DNA of 64,000 nt from contig JABAYJ010000001.1 of the NCBI GenBank assembly GCA_018609055.1, positions 124,001-188,000 on the forward strand. Reading direction: 5' to 3'. The number at the start of each line of letters is the position of its first letter. Position 1 is the stretch's first letter. This DNA comes from Flavobacteriales bacterium. GTDB lineage: Bacteria > Bacteroidota > Bacteroidia > Flavobacteriales_D > CAJJDF01. Below, piece after piece: positions 43,979-51,738 of the stretch. The notes beneath the pieces were generated by a model. It was not told the origin of the DNA and did no database searches. It worked only from the letters and a program-made list of their open reading frames with translations. Both the position numbers and the translations under genes were made by a program.

Positions 43979-44749
43979 ATGATAAATTTTGATTACTTAG
44001 AGGCAAACAAAGAAAAATTAAGAGAAGAATATTTGAATGCAAAACCATTTCCAAATATTGCAATTGATAATTTTTATGATGAAGAAAAACTGACTGCACT
44101 AGTAAATAATGTGCCAGATATAGAAACAAAAAGTGCTGATTATGCTTTTTCTAAAAACAAATTTGAGAAGTCTAAAATAAAGGAAATTGCTCCCGAGTTT
44201 GAAGAGTTTCATACTGCAATGACTTCAGATAGATTTAAAGCTTTGTTACAATTTATTACTGGAGAAGATATTTTTGTAGATCCAGAATTATACGGAGGTG
44301 GAATTCACCAAGGGAAAGAAGGAAGTTTCTTGGATATGCACGTAGATTTTAATTACCATCCACTAAAGCCAACTTGGTACCGTAACTTGAATATCTTGTT
44401 ATACCTAAACAAAGATTGGAAAGAAGAATACGGAGGACATTTGAAACTAGAGCACAGTGAAACTGGAGAGAAATCTGAGATTGGAGTTCCTTTTAATAGA
44501 CTAGCAATTATGCAGTGTAGAGGTTATACTTTGCACGGATACGATAAAATTAATTTCCCTCCAGGGAGAGCTCGTTTATCAATGGCAACTTATGCTTTTT
44601 CTATCCATGAAAAACAATTGGAATCTGCTAGAACAACTAAATGGAAGATTGAAAAGGACAAGCCTTTGAAATACATTCTATCTAAGCTTTGGATACCTGC
44701 AGTGAAGATTAAAAGTATGTTTTTCAAGAGTAAAACTGGAGATCATTAA
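43979..44749 (+). CDS. 2-Oxoglutarate-Fe(II) oxygenase
   Basis: 256 aa prolyl-hydroxylase-like double-stranded beta-helix. Iron site HxD in LDMHVDFNYHPLKP near residue 120 and His in CRGYTLHGYDKINFP near residue 185; 2OG-binding Arg in GRARLSMATYAFSI. N-terminal NIAIDNFYDEEKLTALVNNV is the usual entry to this family. The target is unknown: protein side chains, a small molecule or sugar are all possible. It lies 8 bases after the tryptophan dioxygenase, so it is co-transcribed with aromatic amino-acid catabolism, then a strong terminator closes the operon. Confidence 0.85.
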   Translation: MINFDYLEANKEKLREEYLNAKPFPNIAIDNFYDEEKLTALVNNVPDIETKSADYAFSKNKFEKSKIKEIAPEFEEFHTAMTSDRFKALLQFITGEDIFVDPELYGGGIHQGKEGSFLDMHVDFNYHPLKPTWYRNLNILLYLNKDWKEEYGGHLKLEHSETGEKSEIGVPFNRLAIMQCRGYTLHGYDKINFPPGRARLSMATYAFSIHEKQLESARTTKWKIEKDKPLKYILSKLWIPAVKIKSMFFKSKTGDH

Positions 44750-44771
44750 TTGATAAAGTTTAATGAAAAAG

Positions 44772-44807
44772 AAAAGGGAGGTTCAACAGTGTTGAATCTC
44801 CCTTTTT
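44772..44807. terminator. Strong bidirectional terminator
   Basis: 16-bp stem with one G-T pair: 44772-44787 (AAAAGGGAGGTTCAAC) with 44791-44806 (GTTGAATCTCCCTTTT), 3-base loop, T run after it and A run before it. It ends both the dioxygenase operon and the convergent M42/mre operon. Confidence 0.9.
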
Positions 44808-44828
44808 AAATTTAGATAGTTTTATCTT

Positions 44829-45872
44829 TTAAAAACTCCAATCATATGTGTCTATCTCGCTCAAGCAAGCAACAAGGATATCAATACTTCCTTTAATGTC
44901 TTTCTTGTTCGCCATTTCTATAGACTGGTGAATGTGACGAGTAGGAATTGAAACTGCTCCTGCAATAGAACCTCCAGGAGTCATTCTTTGAATTCCTGCT
45001 GTGTCAGTTCCTCCAGCAGTTAGTATTTCTGGTTGCCAAGTAATTTTATGTGCATCTGCTGTTTTCTTCATGAAAGAAACCATTCTGTGATCACAGATAG
45101 TTTGAGAATCCATTATTTTAATAGCCGCCCCTTTTCCAAGTTCTGTTACTTTTTCGTGAGCTGCTGCTCCAGGAACATCAAATGCAATAGTTGTGTCTAT
45201 TCCAAAACCAAAATCTGGCTGTATATTTAATGCAGAAACATTCGCCCCTCTTAATCCTACCTCCTCTTGCACAGTAAATACTGCATATACATCATAAGGA
45301 ATAGTTTTAAGCTGTTTTAACACCTCAATAAGGATGTAAACAGAAACACGATTATCTATCGATTTACAGTTCACACAATCACCCATTTCTATCAATTGTC
45401 TTTCTCTTGTAATAGGATTTCCAATCTCAATATGTTTCTCCACTTCCTCTTTATTCATTCCCATATCAATAAAGTAATCCGTAGACTTTGGCACTTTATT
45501 TCTTTCTTCGGCAGTCATAACATGAATTGGTTTAGAACCCATTACTCCCATCAAATCTTTTTTACCGTGAACAATAACTCTTTGTGCAGTTAAAGTTTTT
45601 GGATCAAATCCTCCAAGTGTATGAAATCTTACAAATCCATTGTCATCAATATGAGTAACAATAAATCCTATCTCATCCATGTGAGCACCCAACATTACTT
45701 TTTTAGAACTGTCTTTACCTTTTTTAATAGCCGTTACATTTCCTAAATTGTCAATAGAAAATTCATCTACAAGAGATTCAATTTCTCTCAATACTAATTT
45801 TCTTACTCTGTTTTCAAACCCTGGAGCTCCAGCAGTTTCACAAATTTCTGCAAGTAATTTTACGTCTATCAT
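44829..45872 (-). CDS. M42 family metallopeptidase (glutamyl/TET-type aminopeptidase)
   Basis: 347 aa from ATG 45872 (a longer in-frame start at 45914 would overlap mreD and is unlikely). Co-catalytic metal residues: HMDEIGFIV (H-D), NCKSIDNRVSVYILIEV (bridging Asp), VQEEVGLRGAN (Glu general base and ligand), GIDTTIAFDVPG (Asp) and PTRHIHQSIEMANKKD (His). Cytosolic aminopeptidase, probably a dodecameric TET-like complex. It starts 4 bases after mreD and is the last gene of the (-) run, in place of the usual mrdA/rodA. Confidence 0.92.
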   Translation of the reverse strand: MIDVKLLAEICETAGAPGFENRVRKLVLREIESLVDEFSIDNLGNVTAIKKGKDSSKKVMLGAHMDEIGFIVTHIDDNGFVRFHTLGGFDPKTLTAQRVIVHGKKDLMGVMGSKPIHVMTAEERNKVPKSTDYFIDMGMNKEEVEKHIEIGNPITRERQLIEMGDCVNCKSIDNRVSVYILIEVLKQLKTIPYDVYAVFTVQEEVGLRGANVSALNIQPDFGFGIDTTIAFDVPGAAAHEKVTELGKGAAIKIMDSQTICDHRMVSFMKKTADAHKITWQPEILTAGGTDTAGIQRMTPGGSIAGAVSIPTRHIHQSIEMANKKDIKGSIDILVACLSEIDTYDWSF

Positions 45873-45876
45873 AAGA

Positions 45877-46398
45877 TTAAATTTTTGGTCTTCTGAACAA
45901 TAAATATTGTCCAATAATAATTAATAAGGTACTAAATATGGTGCTTAAAAGAGTTTTTAATAAAATCATTGGGATTCGAGAAAACGAAAATTCTTCTAGT
46001 AAAAACAACCAAAAGAAAAATCCTGATAATAATAAAACCGTGTATGTAATATACTTTTTTAAATCCTCAGTATACACAGTTAACTCCTCTACTTCATCTA
46101 TTGGGTTTTGACTTTGTAATCTCCTTAAAACAAACGGTCTCAAAAAAGCTAAAAACAAACAGGCTGATGCATGAATCCCACCAGAATCTTTAAACATATC
46201 CATTGTTAATCCTAAAATAAGAGCAACAACAAGTAATAAATAGTTAGACGTATTAATAGGAAATGTAAGTAAAAATGAAACGTAAATGACCAATGAAATA
46301 TAGTTTTCCATAAATCCTAAGCTAATTTGATCAACAACTAATAATTGAATCAATATCAGGAATAAAAACCGGACTATATTTAGACTAACTAATCTCAT
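45877..46398 (-). CDS. mreD: Rod shape-determining protein MreD
   Basis: 173 aa, five to six hydrophobic segments, with VVALILGLTMDMFKDSGGIH, the MreD core (GLxxD...GxxA). Inner-membrane partner of MreC in the elongasome. ATG overlaps the mreC TGA stop (ATGA), showing translational coupling. Confidence 0.93.
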   Translation of the reverse strand: MRLVSLNIVRFLFLILIQLLVVDQISLGFMENYISLVIYVSFLLTFPINTSNYLLLVVALILGLTMDMFKDSGGIHASACLFLAFLRPFVLRRLQSQNPIDEVEELTVYTEDLKKYITYTVLLLSGFFFWLFLLEEFSFSRIPMILLKTLLSTIFSTLLIIIGQYLLFRRPKI

Positions 46399-47225
46399 TC
46401 AGGCAGAGGGTTTTGAAGTGAATCTAATTCTTCTTTATATAAATTCTCAATTAAAAAAACGTGATTAATAACTCTAAAATCTACAGAGGTCTTTACTTTA
46501 AGAAGCCAATTATTACTTCCAATTTGCTTTAGTTTTTTCTCGATAACTCCTACTGTTTCTCCTTTAGGGAAAATCCCTGCACCACCTTGAGTTACAATAG
46601 TATCTCCTACTTTTAGCTTGTAATAAACTGGAATTCCCTTTACCGAAACAACATTAACTCCATCATTAAAATCCCAAAATAGTGTGCCTTGACAACTATC
46701 TTTCAAAGGGATTACTGGAATATTCATTTCAGTGTTCATCAAGCTCATTGCAGTAGAATAATGTCCAGAAACATTACGCGTAAAACCAACTATTCCTCTG
46801 GAGGAAACTACTCCCATTTCTGGTCTTATTCCTTTGTTTCTTCCAACATCCATGGTAATAGTGTTCTTCTTTTTATTAGTGGTATTGTTTATTACGACTG
46901 CCGGCTGAAACAAGTATTGCTTTTTGTAAATATCATTTACAACTTTAATCGAATTACTCGAAACTATGGTGTAATTATGAAAAGACTCTTGTTTTAGTTG
47001 AGCGTTTTGATTAGCTAATATTTTATTCTCGTCTCTTAAGTTCCAATAAGATGAAAACTGATTTTTAAGAGAATAAAACCATCCAGATACTTTTGCGCTA
47101 GAGTTCAATATACCCGATTGTTGATAGTCTGTTTTGGTAACAACTACATTAAAAACAATGAGTTGAAGTACAATAAAAAACAAGAAAAATTTAATTTTAT
47201 TAAAAAACAAGAATAAATTTTTCAT
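46395..47225 (-). CDS. mreC: Rod shape-determining protein MreC
   Basis: 276 aa: N-terminal TM (residues ~10-30), a coiled coil (NLRDENKILANQNAQLKQES), then the paired beta-barrel domain (DVGRNKGIRPEMGVVSSRGIVG, VGDTIVTQGGAGIFPKGETVG). Periplasmic scaffold that links MreB to penicillin-binding protein 2. Ends in TGA overlapping mreD (ATGA); one of only two TGA-terminated genes here. Confidence 0.95.
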   Translation of the reverse strand: MKNLFLFFNKIKFFLFFIVLQLIVFNVVVTKTDYQQSGILNSSAKVSGWFYSLKNQFSSYWNLRDENKILANQNAQLKQESFHNYTIVSSNSIKVVNDIYKKQYLFQPAVVINNTTNKKKNTITMDVGRNKGIRPEMGVVSSRGIVGFTRNVSGHYSTAMSLMNTEMNIPVIPLKDSCQGTLFWDFNDGVNVVSVKGIPVYYKLKVGDTIVTQGGAGIFPKGETVGVIEKKLKQIGSNNWLLKVKTSVDFRVINHVFLIENLYKEELDSLQNPLPE

Positions 47226-47256
47226 GAGAATGGAAGGGTGTTATGAGTTGTTAGAA

Positions 47257-48291
47257 TTAAATCCCTTTCATTAAAAACTGAAATTTTTCAATGTTTTGAA
47301 GAGCAATTCCTGTTCCTCTTACAACTGATCTCAATGGCTCATCAGCCACATGAATTGGCAGTTGAGTTCTTAAAGAAAAACGTTTGTCTAGTCCTCTAAG
47401 TAGTGAACCACCACCTGCAAGGTAAATACCTGTTTTGTATATATCTGCAGACAATTCTGGTGGTGTCATTTCCAAGGCTGATAAAATGGCTTCTTCAATT
47501 TTAGTTAAAGATTTGTCTAAACATCCGGCAATCTCTTTGTAAGAAATTGTAATCTCTTTGGGAATCCCAGTCATCAAATCCCTACCTCTTACTGCGTAAT
47601 CTTCGGGTGGTTGATCCAATTCAGTTGATGCTGCTCCAACCTCAATCTTAATCATTTCTGCTGTTCTTTCACCAATTAAGATATTGTGTTGTCTTCGCAT
47701 GTATTCCTCAATATCAGCTGTAAAATCATCTCCAGCAACTCTTATCGATTTATCACATACAATACCGCCTAGTGCAATTACAGCAATCTCAGAAGTCCCT
47801 CCACCTATATCAATAATCATGTTACCCATTGGTTCCAAAACATCAATTCCAATTCCAATTGCAGCTGCCATTGGTTCATGAATTAAATAAACTTCTCTCG
47901 CTCCTGCATGCTGAGCCGAGTCGCTTACCGCTCTCTTTTCTACTTCTGTAATTCCTGAAGGAATACAAATCATCATTCTCATTTTGGATAAACTAGATAA
48001 TATTGACTTCTTTTCTTGAGTCATTCTAATCATCCCCTTTATCATTGCTTCAGTAGCTTTGTAATCAGCAATAACTCCATCTTTCAATGGTCTTATTGTT
48101 TTGATGTTCTCATGGGTTTTACCATGCATCTGCTGTGCTTTTTTACCAATAGCAATAATATTGTCTGTTTTGATATCAATTGCTACAATAGAAGGCTCAT
48201 CAACAACTATTTTTCCGTTTTGGATAATAATTGTGTTAGCCGTACCTAAGTCAATTGCAATTTCTTTTTGAAAAAAGTTAAATAACCCCAT
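47257..48291 (-). CDS. mreB: Rod shape-determining protein MreB
   Basis: 344 aa bacterial actin. Phosphate-1 loop KEIAIDLGTANTIIIQ, membrane/ATP core NMIIDIGGGTSEIAVIALGG, VAGDDFTADIEEYMRRQHN, GRDLMTGIPKEITIS and IYLAGGGSLLRGLDKRF are all MreB hallmarks. Forms membrane filaments guiding lateral wall synthesis. 31 bases upstream of mreC and 7 bases after purH, the Bacteroidota gene order purH-mreB-mreC-mreD. Confidence 0.97.
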   Translation of the reverse strand: MGLFNFFQKEIAIDLGTANTIIIQNGKIVVDEPSIVAIDIKTDNIIAIGKKAQQMHGKTHENIKTIRPLKDGVIADYKATEAMIKGMIRMTQEKKSILSSLSKMRMMICIPSGITEVEKRAVSDSAQHAGAREVYLIHEPMAAAIGIGIDVLEPMGNMIIDIGGGTSEIAVIALGGIVCDKSIRVAGDDFTADIEEYMRRQHNILIGERTAEMIKIEVGAASTELDQPPEDYAVRGRDLMTGIPKEITISYKEIAGCLDKSLTKIEEAILSALEMTPPELSADIYKTGIYLAGGGSLLRGLDKRFSLRTQLPIHVADEPLRSVVRGTGIALQNIEKFQFLMKGI

Positions 48292-48298
48292 TCTTATT

Positions 48299-49825
48299 TT
48301 AATGTTTAAAGTGTCTGGTTCCCGTAAAAACCATTGATATATTATTTTCGTTACAATAGTCTATAGACAACTTGTCTTTGATAGAACCTCCCGGCTGCAC
48401 TACTGTTTTTATCCCTTCATTACCTGCAATTTCTACACAGTCTGGAAAAGGAAAAAAGGCATCTGATGCCATTACTGCTCCATTTAAATCGAACCCAAAA
48501 GATTTAGCTTTATGGATCGCTTGATTAAGAGCATCAACTCTAGAAGTTTGACCTGTACCACTTGCTAACAACTGACCGCCTTTAGATAAAACAATCGTGT
48601 TAGATTTAGTATTCTTACAGATCTTACTCGCAAACTCTAAGTCTATTTTTTCAGTTTCTGATGGGGCTTTAGTTGTAACTAACTCAAAATTTTCTTTTCT
48701 ATCAGTTATTCCATCTTTATCCTGCACCAAAACTCCGTTTAAGATAGTTCTAAATTGCGTCTTTGGCAAATTAAACTCCTTCTGTATTAGTATGATTCTG
48801 TTTTTCTTACCTTTTAGCGTCTCTAAAGCATCCGAAGAATAAGAGGGTGCAATTACAACTTCACAAAATAATTCGTGAATTTTGGCAGCTGTTTCGCTAT
48901 CAATTTCTTTGTTTGAAATTAAAACTCCTCCAAATGCAGAAACCGGATCCCCAGCTAATGCATCAGTATAAGCTTCAGAAATTGTTTTTCTCGAAGCAAT
49001 ACCACAAGCATTGTTATGTTTTAGTATTGCAAAAGTTGGATCTGCATCTTGAAATTCAAGAATTAAATTAACAGCAGCATCAACATCTAATAAATTATTA
49101 TATGATAATTCCTTTCCATGGAGTTTATCAAAAAACTGATTTAGCTCCCCATAAAACGTTCCTTTTTGATGAGGATTTTCACCATATCTTAAACTCTGCT
49201 TTTCAGTAATACTTTGCTTAAAAGCTGATTGCTCATTATTATCAAAGTAATTAAAAATATGAGTATCATAATTAGATGAAACCTGAAATGAATCTTTAGC
49301 AAAATCTTTTCTATCCTCTAATGAAATAGATCCATTACCTTCATTTAGCTTATTAAGTAAACTATCATATTGCGATACCGAAGAAACTATGGTTACATCA
49401 TTAAAGTTTTTGGCTGCAGCTCTTATTAAAGAAATACCACCAATATCAATTTTTTCAATAATATCTTGCTCATTAGCTCCAGATTTAACTGTTTCCTCAA
49501 AAGGATATAAATCTACAATAACCAGGTCTAACTCAGGAATCTCAAATTCATTGATTTCCTTTTTGTCACTTTCATTATCTCTTCTTGTCAAAATTCCTCC
49601 AAACACTTTTGGATGAAGCGTTTTTACTCTTCCTCCTAGGATTGATGGGTAAGAAGTTAACTCCTCTACTGGCACAACAGATATTCCTTGATCCTCTATA
49701 AACTTCTGGGTTCCTCCTGTTGAGTATATTTTTACTCCTAGTTCATCAAGCTTTTTAACGATTGGTCCTAATCCATCTTTGTAAAAGACAGAAATCAAGG
49801 CTGATTTTATTGGTTTTTGGGACAT
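48299..49825 (-). CDS. purH: Bifunctional AICAR transformylase/IMP cyclohydrolase
   Basis: 508 aa from ATG 49825 (MSQKPIKSALISVFYKDGLG); a GTG at 49843 would add six residues. The N-terminal IMP cyclohydrolase (MGS-like) part has YSTGGTQKFIEDQGISVVPV and LGGRVKTLHPKVFGGIL; the C-terminal AICAR transformylase has SLRYGENPHQKGTFYG, AILKHNNACGIA, ASDAFFPFPDCVEIA, GGSIKDKLSIDYCNEN and TGTRHFKH, the last closing the protein. Performs the final two steps to IMP. It heads the operon with the mre genes. Confidence 0.97.
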   Translation of the reverse strand: MSQKPIKSALISVFYKDGLGPIVKKLDELGVKIYSTGGTQKFIEDQGISVVPVEELTSYPSILGGRVKTLHPKVFGGILTRRDNESDKKEINEFEIPELDLVIVDLYPFEETVKSGANEQDIIEKIDIGGISLIRAAAKNFNDVTIVSSVSQYDSLLNKLNEGNGSISLEDRKDFAKDSFQVSSNYDTHIFNYFDNNEQSAFKQSITEKQSLRYGENPHQKGTFYGELNQFFDKLHGKELSYNNLLDVDAAVNLILEFQDADPTFAILKHNNACGIASRKTISEAYTDALAGDPVSAFGGVLISNKEIDSETAAKIHELFCEVVIAPSYSSDALETLKGKKNRIILIQKEFNLPKTQFRTILNGVLVQDKDGITDRKENFELVTTKAPSETEKIDLEFASKICKNTKSNTIVLSKGGQLLASGTGQTSRVDALNQAIHKAKSFGFDLNGAVMASDAFFPFPDCVEIAGNEGIKTVVQPGGSIKDKLSIDYCNENNISMVFTGTRHFKH

Positions 49826-50013
49826 TATTTCTTCAATTTTCACAAAGATAAGTATATCTAATGGTTTTTTGGAATAAAAAAGCCTTTAAATAAACAAATA
49901 TATAGCGCCCTCAAAGTCAGGCTCTAATTGGCTTACAAAGAAGGTTAGAAAACAATACTAAACTTTATTTATCTTTTTTTTGAAGTTTTATGTCTGCATT
50001 ATAAAAATATCTA

Positions 50014-50021
50014 TATATTTG
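50014..50021 (+). promoter_or_regulatory. -7 promoter element for tRNA-Val
   Basis: TATATTTG (TAnnTTTG) 20 bases before the tRNA 5' end. No standard-spaced TTG; a TTG exists at 49980-49982 but is 31 bases away. Confidence 0.45.
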
Positions 50022-50040
50022 CAATCCCTAATGGAAAAAG

Positions 50041-50115
50041 GGGCAATTAGCTCAGTTGGTTCAGAGCACCTCGTTTACACCGAGGGGGTCGGGGGTTCGA
50101 ATCCCTCATTGCCCA
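50041..50115 (+). tRNA. tRNA-Val (anticodon TAC)
   Basis: Complete cloverleaf: acceptor stem GGGCAAT/ATTGCCC, D arm with AGCTCAGTTGGTTCAGAGC, anticodon stem CCTCG/CGAGG around loop TTTACAC giving anticodon TAC, variable loop, and T arm GGGGGTTCGAATCCCTC with GTTCGAAT. Discriminator A; CCA is not encoded. Followed at once by a terminator. Confidence 0.96.
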
Positions 50116-50121
50116 CAAAAG

Positions 50122-50151
50122 AAAAGCTTCAGTTATACTGAGGCTTTTTTT
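50122..50151 (+). terminator. Terminator after tRNA-Val
   Basis: 12-bp stem 50122-50133 (AAAAGCTTCAGT) with 50137-50148 (ACTGAGGCTTTT), one G-T pair, 3-base loop, then T run. Confidence 0.8.
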
Positions 50152-50250
50152 ATGTCTCTTAGTTTTTAACCTTAAGTACCGGTTCTTCTTGTAAAAAAGA
50201 ATGCCTATATCTGATAGAATCAAACTAAAACAATCAAAAATTTAAGCACA

Positions 50251-50284
50251 AAAAAAGCCTCAATCGAAAGATTGAGGCTTTTTT
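50251..50284. terminator. Hairpin terminator with GAAA loop
   Basis: 15-bp perfect stem 50251-50265 (AAAAAAGCCTCAATC) and 50270-50284, closed by a 4-base GAAA loop on the plus strand. It lies just after the stop of the minus-strand T9SS gene, whose transcript it likely ends; A and T runs on both sides make it bidirectional. Confidence 0.82.
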
Positions 50285-50306
50285 AATTCTAAATACGTTT
50301 TACAAA

Positions 50307-51614
50307 TTACTTTGTAATCGTCATTTTTTTAGTAATTGTTTGTCCGTTAACAACTAAAGAGTAGAAATAAATTCCTGCATTTAAATCGTTTGTGTTGATT
50401 TCAATTGTATGAGTCCCAGCATTTCTGTTACCTTCCACTGAAGAAATAACTTTTTTACCAGTTACATCAATCATTTCAAAAGAAACGTTAGCTTGGTTTT
50501 CCAATGCATACTTTACAGTTGTAAATCCAGTTGAAGGATTTGGGTAGTTTTGGAATAAAGTTGCTCCGTTTTCAAATTCATTGATACTTGCGTTGTCAAA
50601 GTTAGACTGGCTAATTTTAACGTTCATATCATACATTTGGTATGGGTGATCACCTGTAAAAACATATGGAGGTAAGAAATATGACCAAGTACCATAGAGC
50701 GAATTGTCATCATTAAAAGCTCCAACGTTGTTGTCAGGTCCTGCTCCGATTGGGAATAAAGTACTAGCTCCTAAAGGAGTGGAATAAAGAACTCTTATCG
50801 AATTTGAATTAACAAACAAAGTATCTGTTGCTTGAGAATAAGTTTTTCCTGGTAAAAAGTGAATAGATACTCCGAATATCCCATTGTGAGTATTACCAAC
50901 AGTTAAATTGGATGCAACCTGAAATAAATGAAGTCCATTTGGTAATGTATCATTAAAGAATGTGGTATTCATAGGAATTTTGTATGTCCCTAATGGAGCA
51001 TCAGCTTCTAATGCAGTTTTAGTACTGTAATCAAGCACTCTCTTAGTAGAATCTGGGTTACTAAACCAATTTGCTCTACTATAGTTTCCATTGTCATTAG
51101 CATATACTGTAATTACAGCAGTATCTACTACAGTCATATTCAATCTATTGTAATAACCTTGAACAAAGATAGAATCAATAGTAAAATCTGTTGACCCACT
51201 AAAAGGTTGTACCATTGGGTCAAATACTTTACCAGCATCAGTTGCATATAAACCTCCTAAATCGAATGTTTGAGCTACTGAGTGAAGCCATGCAGGAGAT
51301 GTACTACTTGTATAAGCAATCATTGCATTAGAATCTGGAAAAATAGGATTAGTAAATCCTAAATTTTGACTTGATGTAGTTCCCCACCAATCAGTAACTA
51401 AATTAATAGCACTAATGTTTTCAGATATAGTTGTTGCTCTGTTGTTAGAAATTTTAAAAGATGATCCTCTCAAGTCTTTGTAAGTCTGAGTGATTACTTT
51501 GTCGTTTGTAGCTACGTGTCCTGATTCAGCATTTTTTTGTGCCTTAAGTGGAGCTTGAGCAAAAAGACTAGCAACAAACAAAGTTGTTGTAAGTGTTAAG
51601 TAAATTTTTTTCAT
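50307..51614 (-). CDS. Secreted protein with T9SS type A sorting domain
   Basis: 435 aa. Signal peptide MKKIYLTLTTTLFVASLFAQ, an unassigned middle containing beta-rich aromatic repeats (for example VDTAVITVYANDNGNYSRAN), and a C-terminal ~80-residue sorting domain: LFQNYPNPSTGFTTVKYALE, VSFEMIDVTGKKVISS, NDLNAGIYFYSLVVNGQT, ITKKMTITK. The domain directs export through the type IX system and anchoring or release at the surface. No catalytic signature found in the middle. Divergent from another T9SS cargo gene 124 bases away. Confidence 0.88.
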   Translation of the reverse strand: MKKIYLTLTTTLFVASLFAQAPLKAQKNAESGHVATNDKVITQTYKDLRGSSFKISNNRATTISENISAINLVTDWWGTTSSQNLGFTNPIFPDSNAMIAYTSSTSPAWLHSVAQTFDLGGLYATDAGKVFDPMVQPFSGSTDFTIDSIFVQGYYNRLNMTVVDTAVITVYANDNGNYSRANWFSNPDSTKRVLDYSTKTALEADAPLGTYKIPMNTTFFNDTLPNGLHLFQVASNLTVGNTHNGIFGVSIHFLPGKTYSQATDTLFVNSNSIRVLYSTPLGASTLFPIGAGPDNNVGAFNDDNSLYGTWSYFLPPYVFTGDHPYQMYDMNVKISQSNFDNASINEFENGATLFQNYPNPSTGFTTVKYALENQANVSFEMIDVTGKKVISSVEGNRNAGTHTIEINTNDLNAGIYFYSLVVNGQTITKKMTITK

Positions 51615-51738
51615 TTGAGTTGTTTTAGATTTGTTTATGTAATCTCAAATATAATGGATTTTTTTAATTAAAGCATAGTACTTACATAATTTTTTCCTAA
51701 TTTAGATTTCAAGAATTAATTATTAACATTTCAAACTT

